NCBI GenBank assembly: GCA_963693315.1
Contig: OY856186.1
Span: forward strand, 298,846,452-298,910,451
Source: Diogma glabrata
Taxonomy: Eukaryota; Arthropoda; Insecta; Diptera; Cylindrotomidae
Length of the DNA stretch: 64,000 nucleotides
Direction of reading: 5' to 3'
The position numbers and the translations under genes are program-made. The first letter of the stretch is position 1. Each line of letters starts with the position of its first letter. Positions 36,478-50,719 of the stretch are shown piece by piece. Below the pieces are notes generated by a model. That model saw only the letters and a list, made by a program, of their open reading frames with translations. It made no database searches and was not told where the DNA came from.

Positions 36478-37380
36478 ATAGTGAATTCTTTTCTACTTGT
36501 TCGGTACAAGTTCCGACTCCGAATTATCCAAATTTGTTTTTTTTTGTATTGCTTTTTTGACAAAAGAATCAAATTTCGTTAATTTTGTGTTGGAACTTGT
36601 ACCGTACAGGGGCCCTATTCTCAAATATCACATCCATTTTCCACATTTGGACATCTGTCAAAATTCCCTACCAAGGGAATTTGTATTTTCCACATGCATA
36701 TTCCACATCCAACCTAAAACCGTATTCTCGAACCATTCGTAATTTTTTATTCACCACCCTTAAATTGAAACTAACTTCATTGTGTGGTAAATCTATTTTT
36801 GACATTTTGTTTATTTATTGTCATGAAATTTTCAATGTAAATGGCTGGATGAATTAGGTCTTCTTTTTGCTAATTCTGCAGTGTAACAGGCAGAGGCAAT
36901 GGAATTTACCCGAGGTATTCATCAACGACAACATTGTTTCGATCCGCCCGAAAATAAATTTATTAAATTGTTTCGGATTAATAAATCTATGGCCGAAGAG
37001 TTCATAGAATATATATCGCCCCATATGAAATTTTTACAAAATAATAATAATTATAAAACAAACACAACTTTCCAATATAAATTTTTACAAAATAATAATA
37101 ATTATAAAATAAACACAACTTTCCAAATATAATTTTCAAACATATAACAAGAAAGACAATTAAAAGTTTTTGATATTTGATGTACATGGGGAATTTTTAC
37201 ACATACTTTATAACCACTCGGAAATATTCCCTTGGTAGGGAAATATTTCCTTGGTAGGAAATTTGAGAATACATACATTGTAAATTTCGAACGTTTTTAT
37301 GAATTTTGACAGTATTCCACATGTGGAAAATGGATGTGATATTTGAGAATAGGGCCCCAGGTAGAAAAGAATTCACTATA
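36478..37380. mobile_element. Harbinger-like MITE with transposase remnant
   Basis: Outer inverted repeats are perfect over 20 bases (36478-36497 and 37361-37380, TATAGTGAATTCTTTTCTAC). They continue inward as GGGGCCCTATTCTC (36609) against GAGAATAGGGCCCC (ending 37358), then through CACATCCATTTTCCACAT. Inside, a + frame from 36899 reads RINKSMAEEFIEYISPHM after NKFIKLF. This resembles the N-terminal region of PIF/Harbinger transposases (FRLSK-x2-V-x2-LI-x3-PHM). It breaks off into a duplicated AAT-rich tract at 37030-37130. So it is a deletion derivative of an autonomous element. Confidence 0.55.
36498..36608. mobile_element. 110-bp MITE nested in the MITE's left terminal repeat
   Basis: Interrupts the left terminal repeat that is continuous in the right arm. 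Its ends are TTCGGTACAAGTTCC and GGAACTTGTACCG, so it folds into a hairpin. A TAC on both sides is a possible 3-bp target duplication. Confidence 0.6.
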
Positions 37381-37384
37381 AGAT

Positions 37385-39050
37385 ACATCCTATTAAAGTT
37401 TGTCCCACGAATTTGTTATTATTCTCCTGCCCAATCAAAACACATTGAAAATATTGGAAATTTATATTTCTATCAAGTTATCGCTCGTCACAGGAATTAA
37501 TTAAAGTTCAATAAATATAATATTGCAAGTGTTTTACTTAGTCCGAGGTTTTATCAATCGAAACACTCATCATTACTAGCAAGGTCGTGTGTTGCCCAGT
37601 CAAATTATCAGTCCCCGGGCAAGTATTTTCGTAAAAAGTATTTTAATTACAGGTAATTTTGTAGTTTTATACGTCGTGAATATGTATTGCCTTGGTATAG
37701 AATCCGTTTATTTTGTTTTAGACGTAATTTTGTCATTTTTAAGCGAAATACTGATAAATTTATAAATTATCCTCCCCTGGTCTCAAAGTGATTTAAATAT
37801 TTGGGATTTTGACTTAAATAAATGTTTATTTCGTATTTTGAGATAATATTGAGTTAATTTTGAGTTAATTTAGGAGTAGGAAGGATTTTTTTTTATTGTG
37901 ACTCTTGTATTTTTTTTTTGACTGGCCACATTCAGAAAAGTTAAAAGAACTTTAGAATCAACTCAGAATCAACTTTAACTAAAACTACTTGCCAGAACTT
38001 ATACGCAAAAAACATGTCGTGCTGTAATTAGCTCCATTTACTTCCTTCGTGTGTAGAACTACCCACATACATAGTTGTAAACCAGATGCAGAATGGAAAA
38101 TTCCAAAAGCCCAAAACATTTTATTATTTAAAATCGCTTTCCTATTTTTCTACTCCTTATACTGTCTATATGATAATACAGTTTTGTTTGCAAATAATTA
38201 ATACATGTTTAACACACATACAACAAAATTTTTTAATTACGTTGCGATATTACTACCTATATTAAAATGAATACGAATTTTCATCAAAAACAATATGTGC
38301 CAAAAATAAATACCGTAATATTTACCATTTTCTTTACAAAACAGTAATAAAAAGATAAAATAGACGGCAAACACATAAAAACGTGACATGGTAAATAGAA
38401 CGTAATTAAACGGTTAAAAGCAAATCATTTTTTATCTATTTTTATCCTAAAAGCAAAAAATCGTTTTCGCAATTGTGACGTTTTGAGATCGTGATGATTA
38501 TCTTACGTAGATCATTTTTTATTTTACAGTCGAACATATCCTTACACTGTTTTTAACATTTTAAAGGATGATAAAGGCGTTTCCCTGACCTATTCTTAAT
38601 ATTAATACTAATGCAATTTTTTTCTTTTTAAGTTCTTTCAATTTTATTTTACTTTTTAATTAGGCGCGTTCCATTAAAGATCAAACTTGCTCAAATTGCT
38701 TTGATCAACTCTACCTCGAACAAGTTGTGTAGATGAAAAGCATGTTATTTTTCGATTTTATTTAGTCCACCACTAGTAGATCTTAAAATAAAATTAAAAT
38801 GATTTTATAGGTTGTATAACTGTGAATAATGATTAGTCACTGCTAACAGTGAATAATTAATGGTATTATAATTGAAAAAAAGAAAAACAAAAGTTTTATT
38901 AAGTTGGTCGTGTACAATAGTATTTTATTGTGTAAGTGTTTAATGATATTTTATATTTTCGTGCAATAGTTTACATTGCAGCACGAGCGAGCTTCATGTC
39001 ACTCCGAAGAAAAAATTATTATTATTAAAAAATCATAGTAACTCTGTGCT
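37385..39050. other. No gene seen
   Basis: AT-rich with poly-T runs. No repeat partner found in the window. Confidence 0.4.
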
Positions 39051-39054
39051 TTTT

Positions 39055-39325
39055 ATTATTCGAGAGAGGAACACGCGCATTAGTTTGAATTATATATACC
39101 TTTTAAGGCGAATGTTGATTTTTTTTTATAAAATACAATCAAATTATTTATGAAATACAATCAAACAAAATTTATTTCAGAGTTCAATGCAATCAAATAA
39201 ATTGTTTTATTGTGTATTTGTGTTGCGTTGAATTGAGCAACGGAATAAAATTAACAGCTGTTTTTTTAATTCTGTTAAGACTAATAACGCACACAACTAT
39301 GGTTGTAAAAGGAAAAATTATTTTA
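39055..39325 (+). repeat. Dispersed repeat C, copy 1
   Basis: Aligns with 40670-40925: ATTCGAGAGAGGAACACGCG, AGTTCAATGCAATCAAATAA, TTAACAGCTG and AAGACTAATAACGCACACAA. Class unknown. Confidence 0.65.
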
Positions 39326-39329
39326 AATT

Positions 39330-40665
39330 TATAGCTGTGTATCGGATACGTAAGTTAAATTATATTGTCTATGATACCGTATTGTAAAAGAGAAAATGCA
39401 TTTTGTGATTTGAAGTGCGTTTGATTAAAGGATGAGTACGATTGATCTTTTCTAATCATTTAGTTAACAAATTGCTTTACGGTCTCGCTGCAAATAAAAC
39501 TATGTTATTCTATGTCATTTACTGGAAATAATCGAGGCGTGAGTACCATCTACAAGCTGAATAAAACAACGAACTATATATTATTTCAACCGATGACTTT
39601 TGTCAACTCAACAAACGCTAATTTATTAATTCACCTGCATCATTAAGCAACGTTTCTTACATTATGCCAACAAATATAGGGTTAAAAAGAAAATGACAAA
39701 CACTGTGTGATGTATTTGTTCATTGTAATTTGTACTAACGTATAGTGCATCTGGTGGATAAGAAATTTTCTTTGAATTAATCAATGAATTTTCAACAAAT
39801 CTGCGAGTTCGTTGGGACATAGGCAATTTTTCAGTGGTTTATGTTTTTTTAAATTTTTTTTCTTATAAATGAATGCCCTACCCTTCAAAAAAAATTTTTC
39901 AACAACAAATCCAATTCTAAAAGAATTTTTGTGAGCACTTAAACTCAAGTACCTAACTAAATAATTTGAATTGTTCAATTTATCCAATTTCAAACTCCAA
40001 ATCTCTTATACGTTTTTCGGTTGGGATTCGAACATATCCCTCATCAGTGCTATGATTCGAATCCTTCGGTAGAGACACCACCGAGGCGATGATATTTCGA
40101 AGTTGGTATTTCATCATTATTATTTTATACCTATTAAGTTTATAAATTTCTGGTGTTATTCCACGAACCCATATTTTAATGTTTTTTATAGTATACTCTA
40201 CTCTTGTTGGCGTTTAATGAATAACTGTATGATCTACGAGTTTGGAAGACAATTTACAACTAGTGGAGATGACAACATTCGAAATTCAAGCCTAGGGGAT
40301 TAAAAATTCTAAGCCAGTTTAATGTACATAAAACATTGTCTTTCATATATACAGAAATATACAATCAAATCAAATTCAGAATCTAAAGAGGGCTTTGTTA
40401 TGTTATAGATTATAATAATATAATAGAAAAAAACAATAAATTTGATTTAATTTTTTGTTACCATTAATTCAAAACAATTAAATACATTTTATTCAATTTC
40501 GATAAATATTTAAATGTTTGGTATTTTGAAAATGAAATGACACACAATAAGACATCAAATTTTATGCCTATGACTAATGAGAAACCAACAATCATACAAA
40601 AAACTAAGTTTTTTCATAGTGGAAATTTAATTCAAGTTAATCATAGCAAGTAGCCTTTGCCTGTT
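39330..40665. other. No gene seen
   Basis: Between the two copies of repeat C. Frames of 66-70 codons (39781-39993 minus, 40103-40303 plus) lack motifs. Confidence 0.4.
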
Positions 40666-40669
40666 TCAA

Positions 40670-40925
40670 TATTCGAGAGAGAGGAGCATGCGCTGTTGTT
40701 TTTCACATAACGAGAGCTAGGAATGTTTTTATTAATTTTATATAAAATACTACCACCAAGTTATTTAAAAAATACAATAAAAAAGTTATTTAGAGTTCAA
40801 TACAATCAAATAAATTGTTTTATTGTGTTCCGTAACATTCGCGCAACAGAATTAAATTAACAGCTGCTTATTTTATTTTATAAAGACTAATAACGCACAC
40901 AATTATGGTTGTAAAAAAACAAAAA
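40670..40925 (+). repeat. Dispersed repeat C, copy 2
   Basis: Direct copy of 39055-39325 with several small indels. Confidence 0.65.
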
Positions 40926-41254
40926 TAAACCTAATTTTATTGTGGACGAAAGGATAAAAATTATTTTTATACTAAAAATATGCTTCAGTAAATAATGTAA
41001 TCAAGTAATGAAAAATATTTATATTAATTAATATTAATGACATTGTGTGCATCCAAAGTTTGTAAAACTTTTGTACAACTTCATAATCTAAACAATCATA
41101 CCAAAGAATACATTTAAATTGTTTACACTTGAAAATGAGCTATTACCGACTTTAAAGTCCTATTAGGTTAAATAAGTCATAACTAATAACTTTCCAAAAA
41201 TGCATTGTGGTTAAATCAAACATGATAAATTTGATGATAGCAGTTCAATAACAT

Positions 41255-41654
41255 AGTGCAACATCGAGGCCATCGAAGTAAGGGGCCATCGAATGAGGCC
41301 ATCGAATGTAACACTAATTCTGACTTTTAAATCTGACGTAAATCTGAGAAAATGACATTTTTTAGGGCTTTCTGCACTAAAAACAGCCCGAAACAGTAAA
41401 ATCTGACCTCGGCATGTTCACAAAAGTGGTGTATTTTGGTATGAAGAACATTTCGTCTGAAGATTGCGTTGATAAATTCCCAATACTTTACGATATATAG
41501 CCGTGCAAAGCCAAAGCTCGAGCACAAAAATTGATGACGTCATAAAACAGAAAATCGATACAAACTATCAAAACCCAAATAGGGTTTTGCTAGTTTGGGT
41601 GGATACTTCCAGAAACGTAAGTCAGAATTCGTGTTACATTTTATGTGTTGCACT
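41255..41654. mobile_element. 400-bp MITE
   Basis: Outer inverted ends are AGTGCAACAT (41255) and ATGTGTTGCACT (ending 41654). Inner arms TGTAACACTAATTCTGACTT and AAGTCAGAATTCGTGTTACA lie at about 41308 and 41618. A short GGCCATCGAA tandem sits just inside the left end (41268-41305). No transposase. Confidence 0.65.
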
Positions 41655-41659
41655 GTGTA

Positions 41660-42720
41660 ATTATTAATTTGTCGTTCATCCCAAATTGTTTTTACAAATT
41701 GGAAAAATCTTAAAGACGAAAGTGGTCAAAATTGATTGAAATCAATCCGTGTTTCAACGACCATACATTTGTTTGCTTTCTCATACAGTTTGGTTTGAAG
41801 ATATTTTGTATACGATCAAATGTTATAATATTCAATTTTGAGTAGTTTTTATGAGATTCCTTTACATTTTACAGTTACTTTAAAATCTTCACAACAGCAA
41901 GTACTATAAGTACTGAACCATTTGGTTTATTCAGAGCTATGCTTGGGCCTACCTACCCATTGACCATCATGTTGGTTTCAGAGCTCAAACCTTAGTAATT
42001 TCGGTGTTTTCGCCCTGATAATATCTGTTTGAGCGATGGAACCTGCTTTTAAGAATATCATAGATCTCGTTCAACATCCAATGATGTGATTGTGGATGGA
42101 CAGCCGTTTAAGCAGATCAAATCAATTTTACCGGGATTCTGCATGCTTATCGCGTGATAATAGAGTTACAGTGGTAATCCTTTTGCGGCTCAAATTCCAA
42201 AAGTTTAAAAATGTTACCTTCCAGAGTGCTGTTTTTCACAGAGCCTTGCACCTTTAGCATCTGGAGCGTCGAAAGTTGTTCTTGTTGCTATTGCTCTTGC
42301 TTTTCTTGTTCTTTTTCAAACATGAGTGAAGACAAGTCACCTTGAGGATTAAGGTGGATTTTTTTTCCTCCCTATGACTGAAGGATTTTATGTTAGATAT
42401 AAATTTATTTTAATATTGGTTCATTCAAAATGTATATCTAAAACAAAATATTTAGTCGACGTTGTGTCTAGTATAAACTGTATAATATTTTAACTTTTGG
42501 CAAATAAATAAATAGGTCACATTACAGTCGTTAACATAATCTAAGATTTTATTTATTAACATTTTTGATGTCTATGTTAGTTTACAAGAATAATGGTTAT
42601 TTGAAATATGCTTCCATTTGAGGTGGTATGGTAACACAACTATTAAACGAAAAATCAGAATTGTTCTTATTTTAAAATTATTTTAAATTTTTATCAATTT
42701 ATTAAACTTTTTTCCTCCTA
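41660..42720. other. No gene seen
   Basis: Non-coding. A TTGTTCTTTTTC-rich stretch near 42280 is low complexity only. Confidence 0.4.
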
Positions 42721-42722
42721 TT

Positions 42723-42882
42723 GAATAAGACCAACCCCTTTCGAGATTATTTTCGTTTTGAAATAATTTTTTAGGTCTAAAATTTTCAATTTGTTTGAAT
42801 ATGAATAAGACCAACCCCTTTCGAGATTATTTTCGTTTTAAAATAATTTTTTAGGTCTAAAATTTTCAATTTGTTTGAATAT
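42723..42882. repeat. 80-bp tandem duplication
   Basis: GAATAAGACCAACCCCTTTC recurs exactly 80 bases later (42723 and 42803). The two copies differ at one base (GTTTTGAAA against GTTTTAAAA), so the event is recent. Confidence 0.95.
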
Positions 42883-42884
42883 TC

Positions 42885-43730
42885 TAAGAAATTTGCTCTT
42901 TTTCTAATTAATCAAAACTAATAGTTTTTTATTGCAATTTTTTGAGTGACTAAAAGTGAATTACTTTATGTGAAGTTGTTACAAGATGTCATCAAACCAT
43001 TGTTTTAGTAAATTATTTTATCTAGTCGTATTTAAATTTATATAAGTTAAATATTGGGTTCTAAATGTTTGAACTCAGTAGCGGACTGGCAAACTGGACC
43101 GGCCTTATTAAAAAAATATTACAATACACACGAAACTTAAAAAAATTTATTTTAAAAACCAAAATATTTTTTAGTTCATATTAAATATGCTGATTGACAA
43201 ACTCTAACCGCTATGAACCTATTAAATATTTTTTTAACCCGGGCGCATATATGATATATATAATTTATAATATTTTTATTTTTTAAATTGAAAAATATGT
43301 TTTTTTCAATGGCCATTAACATCAATTCTTGTAAATTATCTTTAGTCAGTGAGCTACTTAATCTATTTTTTAACCGAATTCAAAACAGAAGGAGGTTCTG
43401 TGTTTCACTTTTGGTTTTTTATTATTTTGAGTTTAGAAAAACTGCTTTGACAGGCTACCTGAGTTGAAGATAATGTCAGTCCAAACTTATACGCCAAATA
43501 TATATTGCGTTAGGCATTGCTATATAAATAATATTTTGCCAATAAATTATAAACACAGGCATACAATTTCTGCAATTAATTTTCAACATACACATTACGC
43601 TTCTGCTAACGAACTCCGAGTCTGAGTCTAAGACATCATTCAATTTATTTGTAGGTGAAAATTGCTTAAATCGTACCGATTTTTATCTTTTATTCCATAG
43701 CTATATTCAAAATTGTAAGAGTTGAATATA
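42885..43730. other. No gene seen
   Basis: AT-rich with no repeat partner recognised. Confidence 0.4.
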
Positions 43731-43735
43731 AAGTA

Positions 43736-43850
43736 CAATTCCGCTCCCTCATTTGCGGGAGTAGATTGCATCTTTTACTCACTAGGGAGTAAAAAATAAC
43801 AAACCATGACAATAATAATGGTTTTCATGGAAACAGAAATATCTACGTTA
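43736..43850 (+). repeat. Dispersed repeat D, copy 1
   Basis: Contains CCGCTCCCTCATTTGCGGGA and AACCATGACAATAATAATGG. It is matched in reverse complement at 63835-63955. Confidence 0.7.
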
Positions 43851-43854
43851 AATT

Positions 43855-44900
43855 CGAACAAATTTGTCCAATTGAGGAATTTTTACTGGTGCGATTTAGG
43901 TAACTAGTACATTTTTAATTTATTTCGTAAGCAAACTTAGAAAAAAACTGTAACGACCACCTATTTAGATTTTTACTCTAAAATAAAAATATTCATATTT
44001 AAAGAAATTCGCTAATGATTAGTTATTTTATTTTGAATCCGGTCTTTAAATTTCAACAAACATAAACATTTTTTTTAATTAGTTGATTAATAATACATGT
44101 TTTTGTCTACTTAAATGATGAACATTTTTTTACAGCTTAGTATTAGTATTACATGTAGATATAATACGGTTGCTCAAATTTATGGAAAGTAGAGTTATTG
44201 TGTGAAGTTGTAGAGAAATGGTGTATTGAGATGATGTATGGAAATGGGGTGACTTGCATTTTATATTGAGATGAGATGAATTTTAAATTTGTGTGCAATG
44301 AAAAGAATAACAAAAGAGTAGCAAGAGATGGACAATCTAGCTATAAATAATAGATCAACTGTTCGATCTTGGTTATTATGTAAATTGAAATCGAAAGATA
44401 TTGTGTTATCGTGCAACTTGTGTAATTTAATATTACTATGTTAATTTAAAAAAAATCAAATAGAATACATTGTGGAAGTTTTTTTTGTAATTTATCGATT
44501 GAGAAATAAGTAGAAAAATTATTGATTCAAATGCGAAAGGTTTTTGACTTAATAATCTAGCATTTTCTAAACAAACAGTAAAACTGCGAGACCATTATCT
44601 CAAAGAAGACCGTGGAATTGTCCATCGCATAAGCTGTAAACTAGTTTGCAAGTATTTAGAAAGAGGACCAGAGAATTGAAATTGTTTTAAATAAATAACG
44701 TGCAATTGATACAATTAGTTTGAATTGTTTTAAATTTTAGTAATGATTGGAGAAGGTTCGAGGCAGTTTGTCTGATTTCTGAATTTAAATTATCATTAGA
44801 GGCCATAGTAATGTAAACTAAGAAGCAAATCTACATATAAGATGTTGTTTTTATCGTCAAAGCAACCAACTATTTTTTTAAGCGTTGATTCCTTGGCAGT
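43855..44900. other. No gene seen
   Basis: AT-rich. Nothing supported. Confidence 0.4.
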
Positions 44901-44904
44901 CTAT

Positions 44905-46921
44905 CTACACAGTAAAAAATTTTCGTTGAAAATTACATGAAATTTCAAGTGGGCAAATTTGCCGACACTTTTCACGGAAAATTGCATTCCATATAATATT
45001 TACATAATCATGTAATATTCAATTTTTGAAACCTTAAATTTACTATTTAAGTAATGTATTTGTTTAAATGAAAATATTTGTAATATTTCGAGAATACCCA
45101 AATTATACGAGACAAAGTTTGTACATTCACATTAAAAACAATTTAATTTTACATACTTGAAGTAAAAATCAATTAAAATTCACATGACTTTTAATGTAAA
45201 TTTAAGAGAAAAACGAGAGGAATTGAATATGGAAATGTCGGGAAATATAGTTGTAAATTATTTAATTCAAAATCAGTTTAGAGAAAATTGTTCCTTTTAT
45301 TAATTATTAAAAAAAATTTACATTCGTTCTGTAATTAAAAAAAAGAAAATATTAAATTTAAACAATAAAATTTTAGCAATTCATTCAAAATTTTAGCAAT
45401 TCAATTATATCTGAAGATATAAGTTTGTAATAAGTTTGTTTTGTGATTTTGTAAAACAATAATTCACATAAAAAGTTACATAAAAATTTTCTTAAGCATT
45501 AAAAAAAATTAATAAATTAATTAATTAAATTATTTTAAAATTTTTTTTAAAAAATTAACTATGTACTTTTGATTTGAAATTCATTTTGTTCTTCTTCGAA
45601 CGAGAGAATGTCACATCAATGTCTAAAAACGCTTTTTGAACCACTTCTAGTGTCTGCGATAACTCAGACGGATATTTTATGTTTAACACAAAATAGGCTG
45701 CCATTATAATAAGCAGTGCAGTCTTTATGCAATTGCTGTTTGTGTCAATGATTGTTCCCTCCACAAAACAATAAATTTTATTTTTTTCGTCTTGTTCTGA
45801 AATTAATATAAAATAAATATATTGAAATTTATATCAAAATTTGAAATAAAATAGTTTTTAAACTGTTTGCAAATTGACTAAATTATAAACAAAACCAACG
45901 TTCGTTGGTTCTCTTAAAAAACTCTTGACTCTTCTTAAGTTCAATTAGACTGGATTCCAATTAATTGTAAATAGTACTAAGCTTGCTAAATCATACTAGT
46001 CCAGTATTTATTTGACTAAATTCAAATTTTATTTACAAATAAACGTGAGTAAATTAACAATTCTGTCATTTTGTGATAATTTAAATACATTAATTTTAAA
46101 TAAAGTTTTATGAAATTAAATTTAGATCTAGCAGCTTTGTACAATTTAGCAGCGGATTGGAATCCAGTGTTAGTTTGTAATTCAGTCTTAAACTAAGAAA
46201 CGAAAATTGTTTATTACCAACTACTGCAAAGAATGGTGTACAACCAGGAGTAATCTCATTTAATGTTTTTCCATACTGAAAGATAGCACAAAATTCTTAA
46301 TTAGAAACATAAATATACTAAGAAACCTTACATTTTCAATTTCAAAGAAAAAAAAATATCGATTTGAAAGATTCAATTATCTGCAATTGTATATAAAATC
46401 AAAATAGTGTTACTCTAATAAATAGGGGGAAACCCTAAATTAAATACATATTTTATGTACATACCGTTTTATAAGTTGCGTATAAATGTATTTTTATTAT
46501 TTTTTATTTAACTTTTTATTTAATACTTAAACACAATTATTTTTAATTTTAAACACTTTTTTTATAATCACACAAAACTTTCGATGTTATCTCATCGAAA
46601 ACTGAAATACAATTAACAACATGTGGTTGTAAAATAATATTTATCTTTTCTATTGTTTCAATAAATTACAGTACTCACAATATTTTACATGAAATATACT
46701 TTAATTTTAAATCCAAAATCACACTGCATGAAATGGTGTGTAATTTTCTTACTCTTTTCGGCTAATTTTAAATTATAGTTGAAAAATACACGATTACACA
46801 ATTTTGCATGAAAAAAGAATTAAAAATGTTGAAATATGTTAATTTTACAGTACAAAATTAAATTTCCGCGAAATATCTAACAAAAAATTTGTTGAAAATT
46901 CATTTTTTTTTTACTGTGTAG
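44905..46921. mobile_element. 2-kb TIR element carrying a spliced gene fragment
   Basis: The ends are CTACACAGTAAAAAA (44905) and its complement (ending 46921). The arms stay recognisably related further in (TTTCACGGAAAATT against TTTCGCGGAAATTT). ACATGAAAT/GCATGAAA words recur near both ends and may be subterminal binding motifs. No target duplication is obvious. The only coding signal is the minus-strand spliced fragment at 45555-46275. Confidence 0.5.
45555..46275 (-). pseudogene. Spliced gene fragment resembling SAMD3-like arthropod proteins
   Basis: Two exons join in phase. The first is 46275-46218, with acceptor ATCTTTCAG before it and donor GTAATA after. The second is 45796-45555, with acceptor TTAATTTCAG, ending in a stop. 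The intron is 45797-46217 (421 bp). The first ends with one base of a codon that the second completes. Across the join the peptide has a TPFFAVV strand, then YCFVEGTIID, then a helix-like AAYFVLNIKYP followed by ELSQTLEVVQKAF. This pattern recalls the C-terminal region of uncharacterised proteins often named SAM domain-containing protein 3-like. A further upstream exon candidate (46332-46380) puts a TAA in frame, so the copy may be broken. Naming is from memory of the family pattern. Confidence 0.4.
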
Positions 46922-47466
46922 CCTCACTTATAAAATTGAGCCGTTTAAATCTAGTTCTATTGCTTGTTTTTCCCAAACTTCTAGTCGTTGGTAAGACTTC
47001 CTTACCTAAGATGCAGCACAAAAATTCAACAATTGATATAGATTTATACATGCCAGGACCGAACTGGTGATATCCGTTATGACTTGATTCAATACATGGG
47101 CACAACACACCATACATGTATCTGTCCTGGTGCTTCTCCACTCAGTCACGACGTGATTCTATTGCACTCTCCTCTCATGTTGGCAGCTCTATCTATTGAA
47201 TTTCCAATACAATTTTTGATGTCCAAACCGCTATTTGTAACATCAGAAACGAGATTGTACATCCCGTATCCGGTAGACGAGTTGCAATTCCATACTTCGA
47301 TTACACGTTCATAAATTTTATATTTTTCGTATCGGACGAAATCTACCTAATAGATTTTTATTTCATATAAAAATCTACCTATTGCAATGTCCGTCATCTC
47401 GGAATTTCGGAAAAATTTTGATGCCAAACGACTATATATGTAAAGCGGAGACGGAAAAACAAAAAA

Positions 47467-48549
<1,083 letters not shown>

Positions 48550-48681
48550 ATATAACAACAAAATAACTCTCCAAGTAACTATATGTGTGGTCTTTATTAA
48601 TTAAGTGTACTAGTGCGCTGCATACTGAAGGAGTGTATATTACTAAACCCTGTATGACCCTGCTTTTATTGTATTGCCTCA

Positions 48682-48918
<237 letters not shown>

Positions 48919-49534
48919 ATATAACGATATGAGGAAAAACGGAATTTAGCGGCACTCTCACAGTCGCATTTTTGACCTAGACCAAAAATTTTTTCTGAGC
49001 GTGTTGCGGCAAACAATCTCTTGTATAAGTTCGACAACTGGCCATATCCGGGTACAGGTTAAGAGTCTAGAGCCTTAAAACTGTCAAAAACAAAGCGTTA
49101 TAACGGCCGTTTGAGGCAAAATATGTAAACAAAATTTATAAATATTAATTATTTGAGCACATTTCTATCATTTTTTAAAAAGCCAGTAATCTGCAAGAAA
49201 AAGGTTCTTTAGCTATCTGCAATAAACTGTGTGAAGTACAACGGCATTTAGCGGCACTTTTACAGTCGCATTTTTTCACTTACGCTAAAAATATTTCCTG
49301 GGCATGTTGCGGCAAACACTTTCCTGAATATGTTTGACAATTGGCCATATCGGGGTACAGGTTAAGTGCCTAGAGCCCAAAAACTGTATAAAATAATGTT
49401 TATTTTTAAAGTTTGTTTAATATTTTATAAAGTAATCTGATAAATCTGATTCTAATTGCACACATAACTGTCTGATCCCGAAATCTACCTATTTCTAGCG
49501 GATATACCTGCTGCTCGGACTTTTTTAGTAATGT

Positions 49535-50580
49535 CCTGGGTTAATGTGTTGTTGAATGTGTTATGTTATGTGTATTGTAATAATAGATTTATGCTTCTGT
49601 TTAGTATGAGAATTTAGTAAAATTTTTTAGGGTATTTAAATATTATTTACCGACCTCAAAGGCTACCGGCCCACCGCGAACTTTCCCGTGGTCCCGGTGG
49701 CCTAGTCCGACACTGTTTGAACTTAGTTACTATCATCCTTAGTTTTTTTATTTGTTTAAATGTCAGCATAGTATTCATATTTCAGTAAGATATTGCGAAA
49801 AGTGAAGAATTTAAATTTTAAAATTTGTTTGACTGTAAAAGTTGTTAATTAATTAACTATTAAGTAAACAACTACTTCATTTCTTCAGAAAAACTGTATT
49901 CCAACAATTATCTTTAGGTATAATATTATTTTAACAGTTTCAGAAATGCCAAAGGTTGATTCAGAAACTTGTAGTTAAGGCAGTTTCCAACTTTCTTCAA
50001 TAATGCACGTACAAACTTTCAACATAGGAGTCTAAAACTAATAATCTTACTTGGGTAAAAGTTCATAAGTAAATTTCAATATTGTAAGTTTTCGATTTTC
50101 AATTCATTTGTTTTTTAAATTTATTCCAAGCTTAATTGAATTTTATAGTTATCTTTAAAAAAGTTTTTTAATTTTCTAATTTTGAAATTAATTAAAAAAA
50201 GTGTTTTTAACAATAAAAGTTTGTTCAAATCGATATAGTTATTCTTTAGCAATTTAATTTCAAAGTCACCTCGAATTGGCAAAATTTTCATTTTTCATGC
50301 ATGCTGGGGTGGGTGCCCCCTATTCTCAAACTATGCAAACAATTCTAAAATAAGTTGATAAATTAAGTTAATAAGTATTTTTTATTATTAGTTAAAATAA
50401 TAAAAAATACTTATTTTGTACTCCAAGTTTCAGTAAAATGAAAATGGTGAAGTTTTCACAAGTCAATCTAGAACACGTTTTGCTTCTGTAATATAATAAT
50501 ATCATGCAATAATTTTATAATTTAATGTTATATGCTAATAATTCATGATAATATGGTAAAAATAAACAATTAAACGCACA
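49535..50580. other. No gene seen
   Basis: AT-rich. TGCCCCCTATTCTCAAA at 50318-50334 resembles the Harbinger-like end at 36609 but has no partner. Confidence 0.35.
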
Positions 50581-50719
50581 GGTAAAAAAAATTGAGGCAA
50601 TACAATAAAAGCAGGGTCATACAGGGTTTAGTAATATACACTACTTCAGTATGCAGCGCACTAGTACACTTAATTAATAAAGACCACACATATAGTTACT
50701 TGGAGAGTTATTTTGTTGA

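Noticed and set aside
50318..50334. Second Harbinger-like end (TGCCCCCTATTCTCAAA)
   Set aside because: No inverted partner is present within several kilobases, so it cannot be called an element.
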